64,000 nucleotides of DNA from Lenzites betulinus. Taxonomy: Eukaryota > Basidiomycota > Agaricomycetes > Polyporales > Polyporaceae. The translations under genes and the position numbers were made by a program. The stretch is taken from NCBI GenBank assembly GCA_022264855.1, contig JABYQU010000068.1, forward strand, positions 1-64,000, given 5' to 3'. The notes beneath the pieces were generated by a model, which saw nothing but the letters and a program-made list of their open reading frames with translations, was not told the origin of the DNA and did not search any database. This document shows, in pieces, positions 1 to 10,774 of this stretch (the stretch's first letter is position 1; every line of letters starts with the position of its first letter).

Positions 1-1502
1 CACTGTCGAGCATTGCCACCATGCGCGATCGAGGGAGTCCATAGAACAGCGCTTCGGGGTCCTGCCATGCGACGTCCGGAAAGCCACCAGCCGGGGTCGG
101 CGTGAAGGTGTACGCGGGGTCCACCGCCTGTGACGCGTTATACAGCATCGCCATATTGTCAGCGAAAAGCGGTAGGGGGGGCGGGCTATTGCGCGGCGGA
201 AACAGCGTGGGCGTGAAACGGAATGGGGACGGCGGTCCTCCACCTAGCGCAGAGATCGGTGCGGGCGTGTTGGGACGCGCGTTGCTCGGGGAGATCGTTT
301 CACGGAAAAGGGCACTAACCGGGTCACGTGGGGTCGTCAGGTTGAGGAACATCGACCCGGACGTCGACGCCCTTGGTGTCGGGGAGCGGATGGGGATGGG
401 GCGCGACGGGCCCGGTGTGTTGCCCGCATGCAGCGTGTAGTCGTTAGGTAGAGGGGGGAGGGTCGCCGGGGGGTCACGTCGGAGAGCGTTAGGGAAACGG
501 ACCCGATTGATGTCCAGCTCGCTGAGCGGCATGCCAAACTCTCCCCCGCCCGGTCTTCTGTAGAAAAGCGGCAGGTCGAGCTCCATGGCCTCCCCACGTG
601 GCGGCTGCTGGTCCGCTAGTTCGTCGTCGTTGAAGCGAACGCCACGCCTCGCATGAGGCGGCTCAGGGGTGGCTGCCAGACTGACCGCTGACGGGGCTAT
701 GAAGGGGTTAGACGACTCTCGCTCGAACCCGCGCAGCGTCGAGGGGCCAGCAGTGGGCGGTTCCGTCGCAGGCGGGTACATCCTGCTACGTCCCCCGAAA
801 ACGTCTCCAAATAGTCTCGGCGGGGTGGGAGGGCGGGGGGTCGTGATTCGGACCGATGTCGGTCGGTACTGCGGGTAGATCGAGTGCCGTGCGCGGCGGT
901 GATCTATGGTGCGCACCGAACGCGGCGCATTCTCCGGCGGTGGAGCAGGGTGGCTGGTCGGTGTAACTGGCGCCACCGGCGGGGGGAGGGGGTCGCCATC
1001 CGCGCCCTTTTCCTGCGGCGTACTGAGTCTTCCGGTGCCGCCAGGGCAGGTTCTCCGACTCGATCCGCACTGGCCGCCGTTGCCACTGTCACCGCCGTCG
1101 TGGTCCGCGGAGGGGTGACCGGGAGTCCGCGGCGGGGCGGGTGCTGGGTACATATTGTAGGTGAGCGGGGGGGTACATCAGTTCGTCCCACCGGGGACGT
1201 ACCAGTCCAGCCAGCGAGGTGGCATTTGCGCGGTCTCCATCCGCGGGGGGACCGTCGGCTTTCACCGCGTCGGTCTCTTCTCTCACAGTGTCGGAGTGGA
1301 CTCCTTCCCCCAGCACCGCGCGGGTGGCTGTCACGGAAGGCGTACTCAGCGCCGCGCGGGGCTTCGGCGAACCCGGGGGGGATGCTACGACTTGGGCGTA
1401 CGTCCACGGTCGTTCCGTCGGGGACAGGGGTGGGATCGGCGAGGATCCGCGGCCCCCACTTGATTTCTGGTAGGGCAGCGCAATGCGAGGGGAGGGGGTC
1501 AT
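1..1502 (-). pseudogene. Pro-rich unknown protein, partial at left edge, with a frame break
   Basis: Not recognised. Two long open frames run head to tail on the minus strand. The upstream frame opens at an ATG at 1502 and stays open to 1089 (137 codons). The downstream frame is open from about 1177 to the window edge without a stop (about 390 codons). Both read as plausible protein, rich in Pro, Ser, Thr and Arg with acidic patches (for example RGVRFNDDELADQQPPRGEA). They overlap only between 1089 and 1177. This interval contains a run of seven C on the minus strand (plus 1167-1173), and a one-base shift there would join them. It could be a damaged gene, a sequencing error in the homopolymer, an unrecognised intron, or a gag-like ORF of a retroelement that uses frameshifting. 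No zinc knuckle or polymerase motif is visible in the window. Nearby DNA has other long G/C runs. Confidence 0.45.
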
Positions 1503-2305
1503 GTTTAACAGCGGTCAGCGAGGAGATAGGCTCGGTGGGGGGTGTGCTGGGAAGGCAACGCAAGTAATAGCAATTCGTGTGGAGGGGTGGGGGCTGGGAG
1601 CTCTCACTTGCATTATATTTCAGTTATTACGCCGCGTTCCCGCTGCTCGGCGACGGTGCGCATCGAGGCAACCGCCCTGTGGGTCCCGGTGTGTTTGATT
1701 TCTTTTCAAGGACTAGTTATTCACCGTCAGCGCCGGTCGGAGGCGTTTTGGAACGCTTAGTACGGGGCGACCATTGAAAGAGCCCGTCGCCGTCTTGCAT
1801 AAGTCCCACCGACGCGACGCTTGTCGCGTTCAGTACACGGGACCGCGTATCGGCTGGCCTGCCGCATTCGTTATGTCTCGGCGATGCTGTCACGCCAAGG
1901 CCATGTTGCCGTTATTTTGTGATGAGCATCACCATCTTACATCAAGCCAAGGGCATCATTACGATACCTTGCTACCCGTTTCGCCGCGCTCCGCGAATTC
2001 TCATTTACTGTCTGAACCTCGCACCGCTCAGTAACGGTCTTATACTTCCTCAGTTTTGAGGGGGGGGGTAGAGAGAGAGGGAGGGACGGTTATGCTGTGT
2101 CGATTCAGTCAGGAGGAGTGTCCTTATTCGTGTATTACAAGCAGGGTGTTGGTTGGTAAGAGGTAGGCGCTTGACACATAACGTGTTATTCTGATGCCCG
2201 TCCCGGTTCCTGACCGGCCTTTGCCAGCAGCGTGGCTCCCTCGTGGTCACACGGCATACTCCGCGCCCCGTCTAGCCCACTCCCGATTGCCTATGACCTC
2301 ATCCA
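1503..2305. other. gap without a recognised gene
   Basis: No convincing coding frame was found on either strand. The stretch contains a nine-G run at 2060-2068 followed by a GA-rich tract. It separates the frame-broken Pro-rich region from the next minus-strand ORF and may be flanking or intron DNA of the same locus. Confidence 0.4.
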
Positions 2306-2884
2306 TCATTCCTGCCATCCTTGGACGCACATGCCATCATCGACGCCGGCGTCATGCCGTTCGAGGAAACGAGTTTCTTGCTGGTGCTGGAGAGGTAAGT
2401 CGGCCAGCCGAATCGCGAGTTCGTCAGGCAAGGTTGGGGGGGCGACGATCGCCGGATCGTTGCAGACGCGTAGGATAGCGCGTCTTGTTCGGGGGCCCTG
2501 CTCGTCGTTCACCATGACCAGCTCCACCTCGCTCTGGTTGCGAAAACGTTCTCCGATTATTCTTCCACGGACCGCTAGCGGCAGCGAAACCACGGGCGTC
2601 ATTGCATCTCCCAGTACGCTTTGTTGCCAACTCGATATCGGGCACAGGATGTGGAGGTGGACCCGTAGTCCGATACGGAGTGGGCGGGGTGGTGGTCGGG
2701 CTAAAGTGTACATTGCCACAAACGATTGCTCCGGCGTAGGGTGCTCCGCAGAGGCCAGTAGCTTCACGCATACTGGTACGTATGCCTCCACTTCATCGAC
2801 ATGTTGGCGGCTGAGCGGTTGAAGTGTCGAGGAGTTAGGGTACGGAGCCCAAGCGAAAGGCGTCGTCGTGTACCTCGTCTGCAT
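2306..2884 (-). CDS. unknown 192-aa protein (possible gene fragment)
   Basis: Not recognised. A single open frame of 192 codons begins at an ATG just downstream of a nine-C run (plus 2892-2900). Its composition looks protein-like rather than random: an acidic/hydrophobic start (HVDEVEAYVPVCVKLLASAE), a Val/Leu-rich centre (TPVVSLPLAVRGRIIGERF), then an acidic stretch (SEVELVMVNDEQGP). No signal peptide, membrane helix or known motif stands out. It lies on the same strand as the frame-broken Pro-rich region about 800 bp downstream and could be an earlier exon or ORF of that locus. It may also be a chance ORF in GC-rich DNA. Confidence 0.35.
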   Translation of the reverse strand: MQTRYTTTPFAWAPYPNSSTLQPLSRQHVDEVEAYVPVCVKLLASAEHPTPEQSFVAMYTLARPPPRPLRIGLRVHLHILCPISSWQQSVLGDAMTPVVSLPLAVRGRIIGERFRNQSEVELVMVNDEQGPRTRRAILRVCNDPAIVAPPTLPDELAIRLADLPLQHQQETRFLERHDAGVDDGMCVQGWQE

Positions 2885-3931
2885 CTTCAGTGGGGGGGGG
2901 CGCAGTGTTGGGGAGTTGGAGCCCCTAGGGGGTTTATATCATTAGTCTGCGCGCTAGTGTAGAACCTTTCAAGTTCCGTTTTGTACAGGTGTACATGAAA
3001 TTACGTTAAGAAAAGAGTATCTAGTGAGGGCGGCCTTTGAAAAAGATTCCTGATACGCGAAGGTCCCTCGTACGGGCGCCGTTTTACGTTCCGCAATTAT
3101 TCCAAAAGAACGTTTATTGTCTCAGGCATATACCGCTGCTCAAGCCAGGTTCTTAGCTCATTATTCCTACGAGTGGGGACACCCACTGGGCGTGCCGTGC
3201 TATCAGACCATGGAGAGGCTCCAGGGCCGTGAGCAGGAGCGGCCGGTACACTTTCCTTTTCGGGGCATCTAGCGCTCTGTTACAATTTGGGGGTATACCA
3301 ATCCAGGCTCCAACCCGGTTTGCGGCGGTATACGGGTGGGGACGCGTCATCCTCGGTCTTCCACCATTTATCGACTACCCTGGCGCATACAGGTCGCCCT
3401 TCAGATTGGGCTACGTAGGCCTCTATATTTACCCCTGAGGGCAGGGCTCCGAGGAGCAAGCGGCGAGCCGCAGGGAGCGGTTCACTTTATTGTCGTTCTT
3501 TTTTGACACACCTCCCAGGGGGGGCGCCATATCCATCTCTCATCGACATGGGCACCGACCTCACTGCTCTCGAAACCTCCCGCAGTTTCGTCTCGAAACA
3601 CTCCACGCGCAGTCTCATACATTCTCCTCTCATTACTTACTAGAAGTAAACCGCATTCCGCACGCCCTGCGGGGGGACAGTTCGTGGGAATTTTTGACGT
3701 GGTGGCGGTTACTGGTCAAGGAACCCCCCCTGGGCAGCTTCTGTACCATAGTTTGGGGTCCTGGCGCGAGGTGATCAATGAAATATGCAATCGCTTACCG
3801 CCTTCAACAGAAACGCACAGGGAGCGCGGGGGAGCGCTTGCGTTATGCTGACTTTGTCATCCTGCCGCTTCCACTAGAAAGGGCGGCAACTTGCAAGCAC
3901 CCTGGTACATCTCCACCCACCACCCACCGTC
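2885..3931. other. intergenic DNA upstream of the Zn2Cys6 gene
   Basis: Several short ORFs occur on both strands but none has splice-supported extension or recognisable motifs. Part of this stretch is presumably the promoter and 5' UTR of the Zn2Cys6 factor that begins at 3932. I see no clear TATA element. Confidence 0.4.
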
Positions 3932-6900
3932 ATGCCCAAGGTCGCAGTTTCCTCGACCGCCTCCGCATCAACGTCGCGCTCGTCAGGCGCCCCTTTTCAG
4001 AATGCGCACGTACTGCGCAGGAATCAAGTAAGATCATCCTACTGGTGCCACTTTCGGGCTGCGGTATGTGCGGTGCTAACATGATGCTTCTTCATGCAGG
4101 CCTGTCACCAATGCCGTCGGCGTAAATTAGTGAGTGTAATGTGTCCAACCTATCGAATTTGGGCTCAATAGGCCATCTTCCGCAGAAATGGTTTGTACCT
4201 CGGCCTTGACCGGATGCCCGAAGGTTGCTGAACTAACGGGCGTCTAATCAACATAGCGATGCGAAGAGGCCCTGCTCAACCTGCATCCGCTCCCACTCAT
4301 ACGCGGTATCGCATGCACCGCCGGGAGCGGACTTGCCGTCCCATCCAGAGTGTACTTTCGACGAATGTACGTCTCCGTCTTCGTTGTAGATGAAGGGCAG
4401 TCCTGATAGAGGATATCGATATAGCGTCCGAGCCCAGCGAACCAAGTCTTCAAGACTCACCGAAAAACAGGTTCGAGCGGCTGGAAAGCAGAATCAGTGC
4501 GTTTCATACGATACCCAGATACCCATTCCAGGCCTGGGATTAACCTCGCGCCAGATGAATTGGAGGCACTGCTTCAGGAGAAGGATCCAGGAGAGGGATC
4601 CCGATCCAACTCCGTGAATGACTTCTCTGCGCCGCCATCCCTCATAGCAGGGCTCAACGACAAAATTCTCCCCGGGGGAGGGCCCTTCTCTTTGGATTCA
4701 CCTACGGGCATCGGGTTATCGGTCCCTGACATGGACGAGTTTGCCAACGTTGCTGCTTTTGCCGACGGCCTGCCACAAAGCCATCACCCCTTCGGGCAAT
4801 CCTCGTTCATCGACATGATGCACCAATCACTCTCATCGGAACACCCGCCGGAATCTGACTTTGGAATGGCAGTCTTAGCTGCGGGATGGCCTAAGAATCT
4901 ACCAGGATCTCCATTTCTCCGCCACCTGTGAGTACAGCAACCCTTCTCAGCGAAGCCTCATGCTCAAACCATTCTTTTAGGGTGGACGCATTCTTCACGT
5001 TCACGCCTATCGCATCTCGCATGTTTCATGCGCCAACATTCCTCGCATCTCTCTCGTTGCCTCCCTCTCATCCCAAGTTTCCGTTACCGGCGATCCTCCA
5101 TGCTATGTGCGCATTGGGGAGCTTGTACACCGCAGCAGTTTCACCGACTCCGACCCCTCCGTTGCCCGTATATTGTGAGAGTAAGTTAAGTATCGTCTCT
5201 GCAAGGAGTCGTATCTAATCTCGACAAGATGGCGGACCTGCCTTGATTAGCCCACTCACATACTCCTTCGCGGAAATGCAAATCAAAGCCGCTCGAGAAT
5301 CCATAGAAGACACATTGCGAACAACCGCTAACCTTTTTGGTAGCTTGCAAGGTAAGGAGTACTTCCATCTCTGTTGACTGCATTTTGTAACACCGCATGT
5401 GTAGCCCAGGTTATCGTCGCGCTATGGTACTGGTACAACGCAAGGTGAGTCGACCGATTGTCCACTCGTATAAGGTGCTAATGGTGACAACACAGGTGGT
5501 CCGAAGTGAGTATGGTTACTTTCGAGCGTCCAACCCAGGCCTGATGATTGGGTCTCAGGCCTACATTTCGTTCTCGCTCTCGTTGCGGTATGCGGTGCCT
5601 TGCGGGCTCAATGCGTGCCCTCCGTTCGAGAGCATATCAAGTTCAAATATGACTCGCAGCTCAATCATTCCTCCTGCGATAAACGTCGTCGACGACGAAA
5701 TGCGGCGCAATACGTTTTGGATCGGTGCGTTTCCCATATCATCTCCGGTAAATCATATAATCATAAGTACGAATCATAGCATACATTATGGAGAGACATT
5801 TCGCGGCTATCAATAACTTCGCCATGATGCTCGACGACGAGGACATCTCCCAGATGCTCCCCGTCCGTGGTGACCAGTTCGAGCAGGGGGTACGCACGGC
5901 TCTTCCTTTTCGAGTAACAGTTACCAACGCGCGGACATAGGTATTGGTTCCTCCAGACGAACGACAATGGTCTCACGAGCGGAATGTCATCGAGAACCAT
6001 TTAGATGATCAGCTCGACTCCTTCATCTTGCATGTCAAAGCCGCCATGCTACTCTCGAAGGTCAAGGTGTTCAACAGCCGCTACAGGAAGAGACATCACT
6101 TGGGCGACCCCGCCTTGCGCCCCGATCCCGCAGGTCTCCCTGGGATGCCCAGTGCCACCCTGATCCAAACCACCCCGGCATTCATTGAGATCGATAGTCT
6201 CCTTTCCAACTTCAAGCAGACCCTCCCGACCCATTTCAGGGACCCAATGGCGCACGGGACGATAGACGTCCACCTGTTCACGGCGCTCTCGACTATCTAC
6301 TTGTAAGTTTGCCACACGCTGTGGCGCGCCCTTCAGCTGACATATCGCCATCACAGCGGAGTCATCGTTTTACACGAAGGCCATGCAAGGATCGGCAGGG
6401 CAGCGTGTATATCGGCGTGCAGGATTCTCGCCGCGGCACGTGGCATTCTAAACCTCCTGTACGAGGCGTATTCCACCAGCCACAATCTCGCTTTGCTCGG
6501 GGTGTTCCCGATGGTACGCCGTCTCTTCCTGTTAGAATATATCTGTGGAAAGCTGATAACAATGGTACAGGTTTGCTGGTTTGCGGCAGGCAGAGTCCTA
6601 GTACGTTTCTTGAAAGCTGCTATCGACGCGAATAGCGAAGAGCACATCTCTGCTCTTCGAACTGAAGTCACCTTCATCTGGTTCGTGCGGTGTCTCGTTG
6701 TATCGTTCTTCTTTCTGACGTAGGGTTACAGCTCCGTCATTACGGGAATTGGAGAAAGTGTTCCTCATGCCCGTATGTCTTTATTCCGTTCTTGACAATG
6801 CACTCATGCTCACACTTCGGCGAAGACCACTATGGAAAGATGTTGAGCGACTATACGACCCAGACGTGCGGCAAGGAGTATGCAACAGTAGTCGCCGCAG

Positions 6901-7025
6901 GGTCCATGCAAGTTCCTCCCCGTCATTTGAACATCAGTCCTCCGCCCCAGTGTACCCACTTGCCTCACCAGCTTGACGACGGGCTATCCGATATCACCTC
7001 CAGTGCCGATTTACCGCCGTATTGA
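3932..7025 (+). CDS. Zn(2)-Cys(6) fungal transcription factor
   Basis: Nuclear DNA-binding regulator of the fungal zinc-cluster class; target genes unknown. The first exon (from ATG 3932) gives about 32 residues rich in Ser/Thr/Ala. The zinc cluster then reads ACHQCRRRKL, KCDAKRPCSTC, with the last cysteine in HPECTFD, so six cysteines are present. A short linker (NRFERLESRI, NELEALLQEKD) resembles the coiled dimerisation segment that usually follows. The middle region (about 5000-6700) is a Fungal_trans-like helical domain, with FTFTPIASRMFHAPTFLASL and PLPAILHAMCALGSLYTAA recognisable. At least eight short introns interrupt the gene; one pair flanks a 5-nt micro-exon within the zinc cluster. 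The N-terminal half is well supported. The 3' exons, and the stop at 7025 rather than 6976, are uncertain. Confidence 0.85.
4186..4190 (+). other. 5-nt micro-exon in the zinc cluster
   Basis: The five bases AAATG lie between an intron 4130-4185 (GTGAGT..CGCAG) and an intron 4191-4256 (GTTTGT..CATAG, with a CTAAC-type branch site at about 4232). Including them turns RRRKL + CGATGCGAAG into RRRKL-K-C-DAK. This restores both the frame and the third zinc-binding cysteine, whose codon is split after TG. Confidence 0.8.
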
Positions 7026-7460
7026 TTGTTCTCTTCTAGTAATCAGTTTGTACTTTAGTCTGTACTTTTGGATAATGGGGTAGTACTTTGTTTGGATTCG
7101 GACATACTGTATTGTGCCATTAGTAATAGGTATCAAATGATTTTTGCGCGGCCCAACACCTTTCCGCCTTCTTCACTGGCTATGCGATTTAGTACCCGGA
7201 AGCTGTGTTCAATGTGCGAGCCGCACAACCACAGACAACCACAGACCGTTCGTCCAATGATGTCTCCGTCCCGATCGGAAAGCACGCCGGACCGCAATGA
7301 GACCGGTGGCGTTGCGATGGTCATTCCGTTCTAGTCGGACTGGGACCTGCTAACACCCTTTACCTCCGACTCTTAGTCCTGCGCCAGCATACAAATAGAG
7401 CTTCACACTGAAGAACACTGTATAAGAATCAGCCCCGTATACTCACACTACGCACACTTC
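7026..7460. other. intergenic region between the transcription factor and VPS20
   Basis: AT-richer than the surrounding coding DNA. It should hold the 3' UTR of the zinc-cluster gene and the promoter of the ESCRT-III gene. No further gene or clear element was seen. Confidence 0.4.
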
Positions 7461-8397
7461 ATGGGCGGGAGCCAGTCTGTTCCGAAGATCACGAAGCAAG
7501 ACCGCGCGATCCTAGAGTCAGTGTCTGGACTCATGCTCTCACACGACGACCGATATGTAACCGTTCATCAGCTTGAAGCTACAGAGGGATAAGGTTAGAC
7601 AGTACCAGAAGAAGGTGCGTACATTCCAGACTGCGTAGTGTCGCTCGGTGGCTGAGGCCCACGGTCGGCGTAGATCCAAGCTGTCCTCGACCGCGAGCAT
7701 GAGATTGCGAAACAGCAGCTGGCAGCTGGCCGCAAGGATCGTGCACTCATAGCGCTACGGAAGAGAAAGTACCAGGAGAGTTTATTGGTGAAGACAGATG
7801 GGCAGTTAGAGAACTTGGAGAAGCTGGTCCGTCCTCCACCATTCACCTTCCTATATTGCTTGTTGACGTCTGTGCGGGCAGGTCTCGACAATCGAGTTCT
7901 CTCTGGTGGAAGTTTCCGTATTGCACGGTCTGCAACAAGGCAACGAGGTCCTCAAGGAGATCCATAAGGAGCTCAACATCGAGAATGTCGAACGAATCAT
8001 GGAAGAGACGGCCGAAGCCAGGGAGTACCAACGCGTAAGTTGCCACAGTTCATTGAGAGAAGACGAGCTCACGTTAGATGCAGGAAATCGACGAAATGCT
8101 CGCCGGATCTTTGAGCCTGGAAGACGAAGAAGCCGTGCAAGCAGAGTTGCACGCATTGCAACTCGAGACGGTTAGCTCCCAGCATGATACTCACAATCGT
8201 CCTCTGACATCCTTGCAGTTGGGTGTTGCCGACGAGCGTCCTATCAGCTTGCCTTCCGTCCCAACGGAGGAGCCTGCGGCCCCCGCGGAGGGTAAGGCCT
8301 TGCATATCGGCGCGTCGACACTGCTAATATCCAATCATCTTCTAGAAGAGCCTGCGGTCCCGTCCCAAGAACGGGAGCGCGTACCAGTCGCTGCGTG
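7461..8397 (+). CDS. VPS20: ESCRT-III subunit Vps20/CHMP6
   Basis: Snf7-family subunit that nucleates ESCRT-III polymers on endosomes for multivesicular body formation, linking ESCRT-II to Snf7. The N terminus MGGSQSVPKITKQDRAIL carries the Gly2 myristoylation context typical of CHMP6/Vps20, which fixes the start. Basic amphipathic helices follow (DLKLQRDKVRQYQKK; ALIALRKRKYQESLLVKTD), then the long second hairpin helix (GLQQGNEVLKEIHKELNIEN) and the acidic C-terminal segment (EIDEMLAGSLSLEDEEAVQ) that serves as MIM/autoinhibitory region in the family. The coding sequence is split by about six short introns; the first donor is GTCAGT, after AIL. The stop lies 69 bp from the stop of the convergent cyclophilin gene, so 3' UTRs probably overlap. 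Confidence 0.9.
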
Positions 8398-8466
8398 AAT
8401 CTAGGATGTACCATAACTTATCATGTACACTACTTGAACAGGCAGAGTATTCCATATACCAACCCA

Positions 8467-10497
8467 CTACCATCCATCAAAGTCTCCAAAGCCGATGCGA
8501 CGTTTCTTTTTGCCTTCTTCGGCTGGGGCGGGCGCAGTACTTGGCCGTGCCTCTAGAGGTCTCTTTGAATTCGAGTTCAAGTTGAGATACCTTCCGATAC
8601 CGCCGCCTACGGCCCCAGCTGCTTTCTCCTGTCCAACCTTCACACCGAACCAGTTCATGTCGTCCTTCGCCTTCTCTTCTGCTTCCTTGACGCGCGACGC
8701 CTGGGTCTCCGCCTTGCGATCGCGCTTCCGCTGTTCTCGCTGCTTGTACTCTTCGAACGGATCTTGGTATCTATGTACGAAGTTAGCTGGCGGTATATAT
8801 GGGGAGTCGTGAAAACATACATGACAACCTCCGTTATCCTGACTTGCTTTGCCGGACGCTCGGTTCCTGGCTTCACTGGAAGTCCCTCTAGAGCATCCAA
8901 CACTTCTTCGCCGCCTACTAACTTTCCGAAAACTGTATGTTTCTTGTCGAGGTGTGGTGCGGGGCGGAACGTAACGAAGAATTGGGAGCCGTTCGTGGAT
9001 GGCCCCTTGTTGGCCATGGCTACGATACCTCGGCTATCGTGTTTCGCTGCGTTACGCAAGTCAAACTCGTCCCGGAAGGGAGTTCCCCAACATGATTCGC
9101 CTCCCGAGCCTGTACCGGTCGGGTCACCAGTTTGGATCTGTGGAAGCGACCAATTCGTCATCCGGGCTGAGCTGTGATGGAAGATGCACTCACCATGAAT
9201 CCAGGAACGAGACGATGGAAGAGACAGTTGTCATACTTCCCAGCCTTGGCCAACTGCAAGAAGTTATAACAGGTTTTCGGTGCCTACGAGTTGGTGTTGG
9301 TTGTGCATACTTATATTCTGAGATGATAGGACATACCTTCTCGCAGTAGAGCTCAAGATTTAGAGCACCCCCGCCCAGGTTCGTGACAACTCGCACATAC
9401 GCACGACGTTTGCCAACATCTTTCTCCTTCCCTTTGCCTTTGGGTGGATTCGCAAAGTCGTCGAACATGAGCTCTTCCTATGATAGCATAATAATTAGGC
9501 ATACGCTCGATGCTTTTTGAAGGATTTCTGGGTGACACACCTCATCCCATAGCAGCTGGGAGCTTTGAATTTGTGGATCGACAGACGTAGAGGTTAGGGA
9601 CGCGCCGGGAAGCCCGGTAGAATAAGGAGACGCGTTCCCTGAGAGTGTTTATGAGCATGGATAATGTCCAGAGTCATCTCCTATGCTTACAGGGAACAGC
9701 AGCCTTGGCCTTCGCGACTGCAGGTGCGGCGGGTGGTTTCATCGTGACCGCCTTGCTCTTACTGGTCTTGTCGGTCTCATCTACCTTAGCGGACTGGGCT
9801 GCTTGAACGGGGTTTGCAGGCGCAGACGGCGGAGGAAGTCCATGAGGGTTCTGGAGGGTTATGACATCCTCCCTGCTCACCATTAGGTATGAGGTTGAAC
9901 ACGATAGTAGGAGTACTCACTTTTTGAATTTCACGTCCGCAACAAGGTCCCGTCCGCCTTTGATACTCTCTGCCAAGAAGACGTTGCCTGTGGTAGCAAT
10001 AGCGACAATGTTCGAGTGATCGCTGAACGGCTTGAAGGAGATGGGGTCATGAATCTCGCCAGATGACTTGCGGGCATAATAAAGCGTTATGAGGTCAGAT
10101 GGCTGCAGTGGTTCTTGCGTGACTGGATTGGTGTTCCCATGTTGCCTGAGCGTGTAACGTTAGCGTATGAAGAACCCTGGTCGTCAGCAAGACGTACTTG
10201 AGCCACGGTATTATACTGACTAGCTCGAAAACATTCCCGGTTCCATCAGAGTTGCGCGCGCATACGGGGTTGTTGAACGGCTGGAACGTCAAGGAGCAGC
10301 AGTCAAAGGGTGTCTGCGCGCGTCGTTGGGACGCTTGTTCTTTCCTATAAGCAAGTTGTCAGCAAATTGCGTCAGTAATATGTAGCTACCTCGTACACTC
10401 ACGCTTTGAAGCCACCCGAGGAAGCAGTGTGCTGACCGAACATGCCCGAGTGTTCGGCATGGGTCACATACAATTTGTTCGAGTTTCCGTGTCCCAT
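8467..10497 (-). CDS. U-box cyclophilin-type peptidyl-prolyl isomerase (PPIL2/Cyp60 type)
   Basis: Combines an N-terminal U-box with a C-terminal cyclophilin domain, the architecture of PPIL2, a nuclear spliceosome-associated E3/PPIase. The N terminus ([18 protein letters not shown]) and the U-box segment ([20 protein letters not shown], then [20 protein letters not shown]) fit that family. A low-complexity Ala/Pro/Lys linker follows. The PPIase domain shows [59 protein letters not shown] and [18 protein letters not shown]. As in other PPIL2 proteins the catalytic-loop residues are largely retained. The tail ends [14 protein letters not shown], the conserved family C-terminus. Several 50-70 bp introns are present. 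Confidence 0.92.
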
Positions 10498-10774
10498 CTT
10501 GGTCGTACAAGCAAAGATTAAGGTGCCCGTGAGATGGTAGTACAGGAAAGAGACAACCCCGCGGCGCCACCATGGCACACTAGACTCACGTGCACCGCCA
10601 GAAAGTCGCCAAGAGTAGGCGCCCGCATAACTACAACTTCACCGACAACCTCATTCTTCGACTGTAGACGAAACCGCAGGCGTAAGGCTGGGCTGGTATG
10701 CTACGCTTTCAGGTTAAAGCTAGCTACATGCTAAACTATATCAAACGGTCTCTAGGTTTGCTCCGGGCATCGAT

